DNA of 64,000 nt from an uncultured Pelagibacteraceae bacterium (GTDB lineage Bacteria > Pseudomonadota > Alphaproteobacteria > Pelagibacterales > Pelagibacteraceae). Positions 29,944 through 38,700 of this stretch are shown here, piece by piece. The notes beneath the pieces were generated by a model that saw nothing but the letters and a program-made list of their open reading frames with translations, was not told the origin of the DNA and did not search any database. Numbering within the stretch: position 1 is the first letter of the stretch; the number at the start of each line of letters is the position of its first letter. A program made the position numbers and the translations under genes. Location: contig CACKZH010000003.1 of assembly GCA_902604575.1 (NCBI GenBank), positions 1 to 64,000 on the forward strand, written 5' to 3'.

Positions 29944-30489
29944 TTACTTTGATGCAGAAAGGTATTTTAGTGTATTTTCTGGTGTTGTTTCTATATACGG
30001 GTCATCATCTGAGCCTGAATTATTAATTCCAGGCTCTTGCCACCATTTTTCAACAATACCGTCATTAATAACTGCCATATATCTCCAACTTCTTTGGCCA
30101 AATCCATCATGGTCTTTGGAGATTAACATTCCCATATATTTTGTAAAAAGTCCTGATCCATCTGGTATTACTTTAACATTAGAAATACCCATTTTTTTTG
30201 CCCAAGCATTCATAACGTATGAGTCATTTACTGAACAACAATAAATTTCGTCAATGCCAAGTTTTTTTAATTCATCAGCATTTTTTTCAAATCCAGGTAA
30301 TTGTTGAGAGGAGCATGTTGGTGTAAATGCACCAGGTAAACTAAATAAAATTACTTTTTTATTTTTAAAAAAATCATCAGTGGATTTATTTGTCCACTTC
30401 CCACCAATTGCACATGCAATTTCATTATCCGAAGTATCACCTTCTCTAATTCTAAAAGTTACTTGAGGTATTTTAAATCCTTCAATCAT
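29944..30489 (-). CDS. Peroxiredoxin (Prx5-like)
   Basis: LFSLPGAFTPTCSSQQLPGFEKNADEL. Confidence 0.92.
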   Translation of the reverse strand: MIEGFKIPQVTFRIREGDTSDNEIACAIGGKWTNKSTDDFFKNKKVILFSLPGAFTPTCSSQQLPGFEKNADELKKLGIDEIYCCSVNDSYVMNAWAKKMGISNVKVIPDGSGLFTKYMGMLISKDHDGFGQRSWRYMAVINDGIVEKWWQEPGINNSGSDDDPYIETTPENTLKYLSASK

Positions 30490-30500
30490 ATTTTTTTAAT

Positions 30501-30554
30501 GCCCACGACAATTTTTAGGAAAGGGTAAAGATCCTAAAGGAGAGTGACGTGGGC
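30501..30554 (-). promoter_or_regulatory. Two-tier hairpin in the leader immediately upstream of the peroxiredoxin
   Basis: GCCCACG (30501-30507) pairs with CGTGGGC (30548-30554); inside it TTTAGGA (30514-30520) pairs with TCCTAAA (30532-30538). Confidence 0.7.
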
Positions 30555-30577
30555 ACCGTCTAAAAAGAAATATATCA

Positions 30578-30763
30578 TCATTTAAAAGGAGTGAGGATGT
30601 CTAGAGCCTCGTCTTTTTGAATCTCAGATAATTTTCTATTATTTATTTTTCTTTTAATCTTTTCACACTCTGATGAGCATGGTTCACATGTTATCTGACC
30701 CTCAAGTGAACCGCTCATGACAGAAGAATTACTTAAATCAAAATTAAATAAATTCTTTTTCAC
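30578..30763 (-). CDS. Cys-containing miniprotein (61 aa)
   Basis: ORF with ITCEPCSSECEK (CxxCxxxC), 6 nt downstream of the iron-binding-protein gene. Confidence 0.6.
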   Translation of the reverse strand: MKKNLFNFDLSNSSVMSGSLEGQITCEPCSSECEKIKRKINNRKLSEIQKDEALDILTPFK

Positions 30764-30769
30764 TATGTA

Positions 30770-31798
30770 TTACTTCCAACCAGCAGCTGTCATAACTTCT
30801 AATGCAGCAGCTTGATTTTTTCCATAAGTTGAAACTTTGGTTGCTAAATCTTGTTTAAAATCTAACCCTAAATTATTCACAACTAGTGGACTTGGAGAAA
30901 CACCATCAATCATTGGAAACTCAAACGTATTATTCGTAAAGTGTTCCTGAGACTCTGGTGATAATAAAAAGTCAACAAGTGCAATCGCGTTTGCTTTATT
31001 AGGTGCACCTTTAACTAAAGCAGCACAACTAATATTCATGTGTGTTCCTCTACCTTGCTGGTTAGGGAAAAACGCTTTAACTTTTTTTGCAGCTGCTTGT
31101 TGTTCAGCACCTTTTTTACCTGAAAGCATAAGTGCTAAATAATAAGTGTTAGCTACTGCAATATCAGCTTCGCCAGCTGCTACTGCCATAATTTGAGCTC
31201 TATCGTTTCCTTTAGAGTCTCTAGCCATGTTAGCAACAACACCTTTTGCCCATTCAGCTGTAGCTTTTTTTCCATTATTTGCAATTAATGAAGCTACAAG
31301 AGATTTGTTATAAATATTGCTAGATTTTCTTATTACCAATCTACCTTTCCATTTTGGATCAGCTAAACCTTCATAAGTCATACCTGATAACTCAGCTCCA
31401 CTAACTCTCTCTGGTGAGTAATAAATAATTCTTGCTCTTTTTGCTACTCCAACCCACTTATTAGTTCTAAAGTTTTTTGGAACAGAAGCTTTGATTGTTG
31501 CAGATGATAATCCACCCTGAAGCAAACCTTTAGCATCCATTGCGCCACATCTTCCAGCATCCGCAGTAATATAAAGATCGGCTGAAGAATCTGCTCCTTC
31601 TTCAGCTATTCTTTTTTCTAATGCTCCTGATTTTCCATTAATTAAATTTACTTTAATTCCTGTAGCTGCTGTAAATTTTCCATACATTTCAGCATCAGCC
31701 TTATAATGCCTTGCATTAAATACATTTACTTCATTCGCTATCGCAAAAGTTGATACAAATAAAGATGTAATTAACGCTAAAATTGATAATTTTCTCAT
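30770..31798 (-). CDS. Ferric iron ABC transporter substrate-binding protein (FbpA/FutA-like)
   Basis: Signal peptide; VNVFNARHYKADAEMYGKFTAATGIKV; AANTYYLALML region with Tyr ligand pair. Confidence 0.9.
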   Translation of the reverse strand: MRKLSILALITSLFVSTFAIANEVNVFNARHYKADAEMYGKFTAATGIKVNLINGKSGALEKRIAEEGADSSADLYITADAGRCGAMDAKGLLQGGLSSATIKASVPKNFRTNKWVGVAKRARIIYYSPERVSGAELSGMTYEGLADPKWKGRLVIRKSSNIYNKSLVASLIANNGKKATAEWAKGVVANMARDSKGNDRAQIMAVAAGEADIAVANTYYLALMLSGKKGAEQQAAAKKVKAFFPNQQGRGTHMNISCAALVKGAPNKANAIALVDFLLSPESQEHFTNNTFEFPMIDGVSPSPLVVNNLGLDFKQDLATKVSTYGKNQAAALEVMTAAGWK

Positions 31799-31824
31799 TA
31801 AACTCCTTAATTATTACGTTATTT

Positions 31825-31867
31825 TTGAGAATGAGAACTATTCTCAATGAGAATGATTATCAATCGC
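31825..31867. promoter_or_regulatory. Fur-box-like operator upstream of the iron SBP
   Basis: TTGAGAAT-GAGAACT-ATTCTCAA inverted repeat followed by TGAGAATGATTATCAATCGC, close to the classical GATAATGATAATCATTATC. Confidence 0.75.
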
Positions 31868-31922
31868 AATAGTGTCGCAGTTTAAAATTTATTAATAATT
31901 TAGGGGGTTTTGGCTATTTTTT

Positions 31923-32810
31923 CTATTTCCAGTCGCCAATTTTACTGAATAGAAAATTTCTGAAAGCTTGAACTCTAGCTGTATTTTTTAAGGATTGTGG
32001 GTAGACAAAATGAGCTTCTGTTATTGGTCCTTCTACTTTTGGAAGTACTTTAATTACGTTATTAGAATTTGATACTAAATATTCTGGAAGAGCTGCTAAT
32101 CCCACACCTGACTCAACAGCTAACAATAATCCCATTACACTATTTACCTTCATTATTGTTTTTCTTTTCTTTCCATCATGCATTCCAATTTTTAACGCCC
32201 AATCAGGGTTATAAACTGGAGAAGGAGCACCCTTTCCAAAAGAAATAAATTTATGTTTATTTAAGTCTCCTATTGTTTTTGGCATCCCACTTTTTTCTAA
32301 GTACTTATTTGATCCATAAATATAGTACTTAATATCAACTAATTTTTTTTGAATATAATTAAGCTGTTTTGGTCTTCTCATGAAAATTCCAATATCAGCT
32401 TGTCGAGTACTTAAATCTAATTCTTTGTCATCAAAAACTAATTCGATTTCAATTTCAGGGTTAAGTCTCATAAATTCTTGAATTCTTGGTGTTAACCAGT
32501 GAGTTCCAAAACTTCTTACAGTAGTAATTGTTAATTTACCTGTTGGTTTATTTTTTTGGTCTCCTAATGAAGTTTCAACTTCTTTTAATTTACTTATTAC
32601 TTCATGGGCTGTTTTAAAGACATATTCACCATTTTCTGTAAGTGTTAATCCTCTTGCGTGTCTTTCGAACAATTGAACTTTTAAATCTTGTTCTAATGAT
32701 TGAATTTGTCTGCTAATTGCTGATTGACTAAGATTTAAGTTAACAGTAGCGTTTGTAAAGCTACCTGCTTCTGCTACGGCATGAAAAATTTTTAATTTAT
32801 CCCAATCCAT
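31923..32810 (-). CDS. LysR-family transcriptional regulator
   Basis: DKLKIFHAVAEAGSFTNATVNLNLSQSAISRQIQSLEQDLKVQLFERHARGLTLT. Confidence 0.93.
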   Translation of the reverse strand: MDWDKLKIFHAVAEAGSFTNATVNLNLSQSAISRQIQSLEQDLKVQLFERHARGLTLTENGEYVFKTAHEVISKLKEVETSLGDQKNKPTGKLTITTVRSFGTHWLTPRIQEFMRLNPEIEIELVFDDKELDLSTRQADIGIFMRRPKQLNYIQKKLVDIKYYIYGSNKYLEKSGMPKTIGDLNKHKFISFGKGAPSPVYNPDWALKIGMHDGKKRKTIMKVNSVMGLLLAVESGVGLAALPEYLVSNSNNVIKVLPKVEGPITEAHFVYPQSLKNTARVQAFRNFLFSKIGDWK

Positions 32811-33811
32811 TATTTATTTAAATCAACTAATACTCTTCCAGCAATTTCACCTTTTAAAATTTTAGGATAAGTTTCAACTAATTCCTCCAAACTAACAGTT
32901 AAAACTGATTTTTCAATTAAATCAAAATCAATTAATTTAGATGCCTCAGCCCAAATAAATTCTCTTCTTTTTATGCTGCAATTAGCGGAGTCCATTCCCC
33001 AAACTTTAATTCCTCTTAACATAAACGGAAGTAAATTTGTGTTAAGCTCATTACTATTTGCATTTCCACAAACTGCTATGATTCCATTTGATTTTGTTTG
33101 AGCTATTGCGTTTGCCAAAATTTTTCCGCCTACAGTATCAACTACTCCATCCCATAAACCCTTATCTATTGGTCTTGGATCTTTATCAAATTCAGCCCTA
33201 TTTATAATGTTTTTAGCGCCTAATGATTTTAAATAGTCTGACTTAGAATCTTTTCCTGTCACTGCAGTAACGTTGTAACCTAATTTAGTTAAAGCCATAA
33301 CTGCTAAACTACCAACTCCACCTGTTGCACCAGTTACCAAAACATCATTAACTTTTTCTCCTAATAAAATACTTTCTCTTGCTTGAATAGCAAATGCACT
33401 CATTAGAGAAGTTAAACCAGCTGTTCCTAAAATCATGGCTTGTTTGCTAGTCAAACTATCTGGTTTTTTTACTAAAAAATCTCCACTTACTTTTGCAATT
33501 TGTGAAAACCCTCCAAAAAAAACTTCTCCAACTCTAAAACCAGTAAGAATTACTTCATCACCTTCTTTAAATTTTGGATTGTCACTTCCAATAACAGTTC
33601 CAGAAAAATCTATTCCTGGAATATGAGGATATTCTTTAACTAATCTTCCCCCATTCTTTAGAATCATTCCATCTTTAAAGTTTAAGTCCGAATAATCTAC
33701 TTTTACAGTTACATCTCCGTGTTTTAAGAAACTCTTATCTAAAGATTTTACTTCACGCGAAAAGTTTTCGCCTTCTTGGTTAAGGACTATTGCTTTGAAT
33801 TGATCCGACAC
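32810..33811 (-). CDS. acuI: Acrylyl-CoA reductase / YhdH-YhfP-family MDR oxidoreductase
   Basis: YSDLNFKDGMILKNGGRLVKEYPHIPGIDFSGTV, VTGATGGVGSLAVMAL, GIKVWGMDSANCSIKRR. Confidence 0.88.
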   Translation of the reverse strand: MSDQFKAIVLNQEGENFSREVKSLDKSFLKHGDVTVKVDYSDLNFKDGMILKNGGRLVKEYPHIPGIDFSGTVIGSDNPKFKEGDEVILTGFRVGEVFFGGFSQIAKVSGDFLVKKPDSLTSKQAMILGTAGLTSLMSAFAIQARESILLGEKVNDVLVTGATGGVGSLAVMALTKLGYNVTAVTGKDSKSDYLKSLGAKNIINRAEFDKDPRPIDKGLWDGVVDTVGGKILANAIAQTKSNGIIAVCGNANSNELNTNLLPFMLRGIKVWGMDSANCSIKRREFIWAEASKLIDFDLIEKSVLTVSLEELVETYPKILKGEIAGRVLVDLNK

Positions 33812-33812
33812 A

Positions 33813-34433
33813 CTAATCTTTTAACGTAGTGCTGATAAATCGTAAATATCTATTTTGATAACTTAAATCTTCTTTGAATTGACCTAAGTAAAAATTAGTC
33901 ACTGTCGTTGCTTGTTCTTTTTTAATACCTCTCATAGTCATACACTGATGAGTTGAATCTATGGTTACTGCTACACCTTTTGCATCTAGAGCTTCCATTA
34001 AAGTATTTGCTATCTGAACAGTTAATCTTTCTTGTGTCTGTAATCTTTTTGAAAATATTTCGACAACTCTTGCAATTTTACTTAATCCTACAACTCTTTC
34101 ATTTGGTATATAGGCAACATGAGCTTTTCCTATAATTGGAGCCATATGGTGTTCACAGTGACTTTGCACCGAAATATTTTTTTGAACAACCATGTCGCTG
34201 TAACCTTCAACATCACCGAAAGTTTTATCTAATACTTTTTTTGCATCCTCACTGTAACCTTGAAAATATTCTTTAAAAGCTTTTACAACTCTCTTAGGAG
34301 TTTCTAGCAACCCTTCTCTTTTAGGGTCCTCTCCCATCCATGATAAAATAGTTCTAATTGCTTCTTCAGCTTCTTTATCCGAAACCTTTTTAATGTCTAA
34401 ATTTTTGTCGTCTGTGTCTTTTACTAATTTCAT
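33813..34433 (-). CDS. folE: GTP cyclohydrolase I
   Basis: GEDPKREGLLETPKRV, SHCEHHMAPIIGKAHVAYIP, THQCMTMRGIKK. Confidence 0.96.
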   Translation of the reverse strand: MKLVKDTDDKNLDIKKVSDKEAEEAIRTILSWMGEDPKREGLLETPKRVVKAFKEYFQGYSEDAKKVLDKTFGDVEGYSDMVVQKNISVQSHCEHHMAPIIGKAHVAYIPNERVVGLSKIARVVEIFSKRLQTQERLTVQIANTLMEALDAKGVAVTIDSTHQCMTMRGIKKEQATTVTNFYLGQFKEDLSYQNRYLRFISTTLKD

Positions 34434-34510
34434 AGCGCCTTTTTATACAGTAAATACCTTAATTTAAAAATATTTAATATATTTAGATATGTGCTACATA
34501 ATCACCCCGT

Positions 34511-34978
34511 ATGTTCAAAAAAAGAGAAAATATCTATGATATTGAAGAAGGAAATCTTCTTTCACCTAAATTTGATAATGATGGATTGATTCCAGTAATT
34601 ACCATGTGCTCAAAGACTAAGGATATTTTAATGCATGGATATATGAATGTGGAAGCTCTTAAAAAGACAATTGAAACTAAAGAGGCACACTATTTTAGTA
34701 GATCAAGAAAAGCTATCTGGCACAAAGGTAAGACAAGTGGTTTTACACAAAAGGTTACTGAAATAAGAATTGATGATGATCAAGACTCAATATGGTTAAC
34801 AGTTGATATTGGCGACGGAGCTAGTTGTCATGTTGGTTATAGGTCATGTTTTTATAGATCAGTTCCTATGGGACCAATAGAAAATGGAAGAAAAGTTGAA
34901 ATGGAATTTCTTGAAAAAGAAAAAAAATTTGATCCTGAAGAAGTTTATAAAGGTCAACCAAATCCTACAAAAATTTAA
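34511..34978 (+). CDS. hisI: Phosphoribosyl-AMP cyclohydrolase
   Basis: MHGYMNVEALKKTIETKEAHYFSRSRKAIWHKGKTSG, HVGYRSCFYR. Confidence 0.95.
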   Translation: MFKKRENIYDIEEGNLLSPKFDNDGLIPVITMCSKTKDILMHGYMNVEALKKTIETKEAHYFSRSRKAIWHKGKTSGFTQKVTEIRIDDDQDSIWLTVDIGDGASCHVGYRSCFYRSVPMGPIENGRKVEMEFLEKEKKFDPEEVYKGQPNPTKI

Positions 34979-35353
34979 ATGAGTGAGAAACAAAAAAATG
35001 TTCTAGGTGAAGATCTAGAAGAATGTTCAAATGACCCTTTAACAGGTTGGTTTCGTGATGGTTGTTGTAACACTGACGAGAACGATCATGGACTTCATAC
35101 AGTTTGTGCCAAAGTTACTACCGAATGCTTAGAGTGGATGAAAGAAGCAGGTAACGATTTAATAACTCCACATCCTGAATTTGGGTTTCCAGGTTTAAAA
35201 GATGGAGATGGATGGTGTTTGTGTGCTAGTTGGTATGCAAAAGCAGTTGAAGCCGGTAAAGGATGTCCAATATTTTTGAAAAGAACCCACGAAAACACTC
35301 TTAAATATGTATCTATTGAAACTTTAAAAAAGTTTGCAATAGACTTGTCCTAA
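34979..35353 (+). CDS. DUF2237-family protein
   Basis: NVLGEDLEECSNDPLTGWFRDGCCNTDENDHGLHTVCA ... WCLCASWY. Confidence 0.9.
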   Translation: MSEKQKNVLGEDLEECSNDPLTGWFRDGCCNTDENDHGLHTVCAKVTTECLEWMKEAGNDLITPHPEFGFPGLKDGDGWCLCASWYAKAVEAGKGCPIFLKRTHENTLKYVSIETLKKFAIDLS

Positions 35354-35354
35354 T

Positions 35355-36974
35355 TTACATATTTCCATATCTTGGACCACCACTACCCTCTGGAGTAACC
35401 CAAGTTATATTTTGAGAAGGTTCTTTAATATCACAAGTTTTACAATGAATACAATTTTGAGAATTGATCACAAATTTATTTACATCATTTTCTTTTTGAA
35501 CTTCATACACACCTGCGGGACAATATCTTTGAGCAGGTTCATCAAATTTTTCTAAAGTATAATTTATTGGTAAATCAGGATCTTTAAGTTTAAGATGAAC
35601 TGGTTGATTATCTGCATGATTGGTTCCTGTTAAATACACTGAACTTGTTTTGTCAAAAGTTATAACATTATCATATTTTGGATAATCTATTTTTGGCATT
35701 TGATTTGCAGGTTTTAATGTTTCATGATCAGCATGTTTATGTTTAAGTGTAAAAGGAAGTTTTCCTCTAAATAAAATTTGATCGATACCTGTGAAAATTA
35801 TCCCTAAAATTAATCCCCAACTAAAACTAGGTTTCACGTTCCGAGCTTCATAAAGCTCTTTATATAACCAGCTATTTTTAAATTTATCTTCATAAATAGA
35901 TAAATCTTTGTTTTCTTTTAAGTGATCATTAATAGTTTCAGCTGCAATAATTCCACTTTTCATTGCAGTATGTGAACCTTTGATTTTCGGCATATTCAAA
36001 GTTCCAGCATCACAGCCAACCAACAAAGCTCCGGGCATAAACATTTTTGGCAAACTTTGAAATCCACCTTCAATTAAAGCCCTTGCACCGTAAGAAATTC
36101 TTTTTCCACCTTCTATAATTTTTTTTATTGCTGGATGTGTTTTAAACCTCTGAAATTCATCATAAGGTGATAAATGTGGATTTTTGTAATCTAGACCAAT
36201 TACATAGCCCAGAAAAACTTGTTTATTTTCTGCATGATACATAAAACTACCACCATATGTATTGTTATCTAATGGCCATCCAGCTGTATGCATAACTAAG
36301 CCTTCTTCGTGATTTTTATCCTCTATTTCCCATATTTCTTTAAAACCAATTCCATATTGTTGAGGATCTTTACCTTTATTTAATTCAAATTTTTCAATCA
36401 ATTGTTTTCCTAAATGACCTCTACACCCTTCGGCAAAAACAGTTACTTTACCTAAAAGCTCAATACCTGGTTCAAAACTATCTTTTTTATTACCATCTTT
36501 ATCTATACCCATATCTTGAGTTGCAACACCTTTAACAGATCCATCTTCGTTATATAAAATTTCACTTGCTGGAAATCCTGGAAAAATCTCTACACCTAGC
36601 TTCTCAGCTTGTTCTGCAAGCCATCTACACAGATTTGCTAAACTGATAATATAATTTTTATGATTTTGTTGCACCGCAGGTAGTAGCCAGGTTGGCCAAC
36701 TTAAAGATTTGGTTTTTCCTAAAAATAAAAATTTTTCTTTAGTTACTTTTGTTTTGATTGGAGAATTTAATTCTCTCCAATTTGGTAGTAATTCATCTAG
36801 AGCACGCGTTTCAAATACATTTCCACTTAAAATATGAGCTCCAATCTCTGATGCTTTTTCTAATAAACAAACATTTAGATTTGGATCTAATTGTTTTAAC
36901 TTTATTGCAGTTGATAATCCTGATGGTCCTCCACCAATGATTACAACATCATATTTCATTGATTCTCTAGACAT
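35355..36974 (-). CDS. Electron-transfer flavoprotein:ubiquinone oxidoreductase
   Basis: IIGGGPSGLSTAIKLKQ, FAEGCRGHLGKQLI, CIHCKTCDIKEPSQNITWVTPEGSGGPRY. Confidence 0.96.
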   Translation of the reverse strand: MSRESMKYDVVIIGGGPSGLSTAIKLKQLDPNLNVCLLEKASEIGAHILSGNVFETRALDELLPNWRELNSPIKTKVTKEKFLFLGKTKSLSWPTWLLPAVQQNHKNYIISLANLCRWLAEQAEKLGVEIFPGFPASEILYNEDGSVKGVATQDMGIDKDGNKKDSFEPGIELLGKVTVFAEGCRGHLGKQLIEKFELNKGKDPQQYGIGFKEIWEIEDKNHEEGLVMHTAGWPLDNNTYGGSFMYHAENKQVFLGYVIGLDYKNPHLSPYDEFQRFKTHPAIKKIIEGGKRISYGARALIEGGFQSLPKMFMPGALLVGCDAGTLNMPKIKGSHTAMKSGIIAAETINDHLKENKDLSIYEDKFKNSWLYKELYEARNVKPSFSWGLILGIIFTGIDQILFRGKLPFTLKHKHADHETLKPANQMPKIDYPKYDNVITFDKTSSVYLTGTNHADNQPVHLKLKDPDLPINYTLEKFDEPAQRYCPAGVYEVQKENDVNKFVINSQNCIHCKTCDIKEPSQNITWVTPEGSGGPRYGNM

Positions 36975-36997
36975 ACTCTAGTTTTTAACTGTAAGGA

Positions 36998-37951
36998 TTA
37001 TTTTTGTATAGTGTTTAATTTGTTCAGCTCTTCCATAAACTGAGGCAGTGCCTCAAATAAATCAGCTTCAAGTCCATAATCTGCAACACTGAAAATTGGA
37101 GCTTCACCATCTTTATTAATTGCAACTATAACTTTACTCTCCTTCATTCCTGCTAAATGTTGAATAGCACCTGAAATTCCAACAGCGATATATAAATCTG
37201 GTACTACCACTTTTCCTGTTTGGCCTACTTGATGATCATTACTTATGTATCCAGCATCTACTGCTGCTCTTGATGCTCCAATTGCTGCACCTAGTTTGTC
37301 AGCAATTTCTGTAATTAATTTAAAATTGTCCCCACTTTGCATTCCTCTGCCACCTGATACAACAATTCTTGCTGTTCCAAGTTCAGGTCGATCAGATTTA
37401 ATTTCTTCTCTTTTTATAAATTTTGTATTTGAAAACTCTTCACTAGCATCCACTTTTTCAATTGGGGCTGATCCACCTGTACTCTCACATGGATCGAAAG
37501 AAGTGGGTCTGATTGTAACGCACTTTTTAGCATCATTACTCTTAATGGTTGCAAAAGCGTTACCGGCATAAATTGGTCTTAAAAAAGTATCTGGTGATAT
37601 TACTTTAATGATGTCACTTACTTGCGATGTGTCAAGATGAGCAGCAATTCGTGGCATTAAATTTTTTCCAAATGTATTTGCCGAACAAACAATGTGAGAA
37701 TAATTTTCTGCAAGTTTAACAATCACTGGAGCAAAATTTTCTGCTGTGAAGTTTTCATAGTGAGCTCCTTCTACACTCAATACCTTTTTAACTACTGGAA
37801 GTTCAGATAATTGTTTTGCAGCATCTGCAGAGTTTTGACCAATAATTACAGCATGTAAATCTGAATCTATTTGAGATGCTGCTGTAGCTGCATTAAGAGT
37901 AAATGGTCTTAACTCTTTATTATTATGTTCTGCTATAAGTAAGACTGCCAT
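36998..37951 (-). CDS. etfA: Electron transfer flavoprotein alpha subunit
   Basis: [41 protein letters not shown]. Confidence 0.95.
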   Translation of the reverse strand: MAVLLIAEHNNKELRPFTLNAATAASQIDSDLHAVIIGQNSADAAKQLSELPVVKKVLSVEGAHYENFTAENFAPVIVKLAENYSHIVCSANTFGKNLMPRIAAHLDTSQVSDIIKVISPDTFLRPIYAGNAFATIKSNDAKKCVTIRPTSFDPCESTGGSAPIEKVDASEEFSNTKFIKREEIKSDRPELGTARIVVSGGRGMQSGDNFKLITEIADKLGAAIGASRAAVDAGYISNDHQVGQTGKVVVPDLYIAVGISGAIQHLAGMKESKVIVAINKDGEAPIFSVADYGLEADLFEALPQFMEELNKLNTIQK

Positions 37952-38700
37952 TAAATTACCTTCGCTTCATTTTTTAACTTTTGAACTAATTCAGCAACAT
38001 TTGCTACTTTTATACCTGCTTTTCTTTTTGGAGGTTCCTCTACTTTTGTTTGTTCTAATCTTGGTGATACATCTACACCTAAATCAGAAGCAGCAATTTC
38101 CTCGATAGGTTTTTTCTTAGCCTTCATTATATTTGGTAGTGATGCATATCTTGGTTCATTCAGCCTAAGATCACAAGTCACAATAGCTGGAATATTTATT
38201 TCAATTGTTTCAAGACCTTCGTCTATTTCTCTAGTTACTTCTAATTTATTATCTTTTACATCGATCTTTGAGGCAAATGTTGCTTGTGGCCAATTTAATA
38301 AAGCACTCAACATTTGACCTGTTTGATTACAATCATCATCAATTGCTTGTTTGCCCATAAATACTAAATCTGGTTTTTCTTTATCTACTATTTTTTGCAA
38401 AATTTTTGAAACAGCGAGTGGTTCTAAAATTCCATCGACTTTCACATGAATACCTCTGTCCGCACCAACTGCTAAAGCTTTTCTAACAGTTTCTTGAGCT
38501 TTTTCTTCACCGACAGTTACAGCTACTACTTCTGTAGCTTTGCCTGCCTCTTTAATTTTTACAGCCTCCTCTATTGCATTATCATCAGGGGGGTTGGTTG
38601 ACATTTTAACGTTGTCAGTAACTACACCCGTTCCGTCTTCTTTAACTCTTATTTGAACGTTGTAATCAATAACCCTTTTTACAGCTACTAAAATTTTCAT
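37951..38700 (-). CDS. etfB: Electron transfer flavoprotein beta subunit
   Basis: [59 protein letters not shown]. Confidence 0.95.
   Translation of the reverse strand: MKILVAVKRVIDYNVQIRVKEDGTGVVTDNVKMSTNPPDDNAIEEAVKIKEAGKATEVVAVTVGEEKAQETVRKALAVGADRGIHVKVDGILEPLAVSKILQKIVDKEKPDLVFMGKQAIDDDCNQTGQMLSALLNWPQATFASKIDVKDNKLEVTREIDEGLETIEINIPAIVTCDLRLNEPRYASLPNIMKAKKKPIEEIAASDLGVDVSPRLEQTKVEEPPKRKAGIKVANVAELVQKLKNEAKVI

Noticed and set aside
37245-37571. 108-aa ORF antisense to etfA
   Set aside because: Shadow ORF of a confident gene; no independent RBS or homology pattern.
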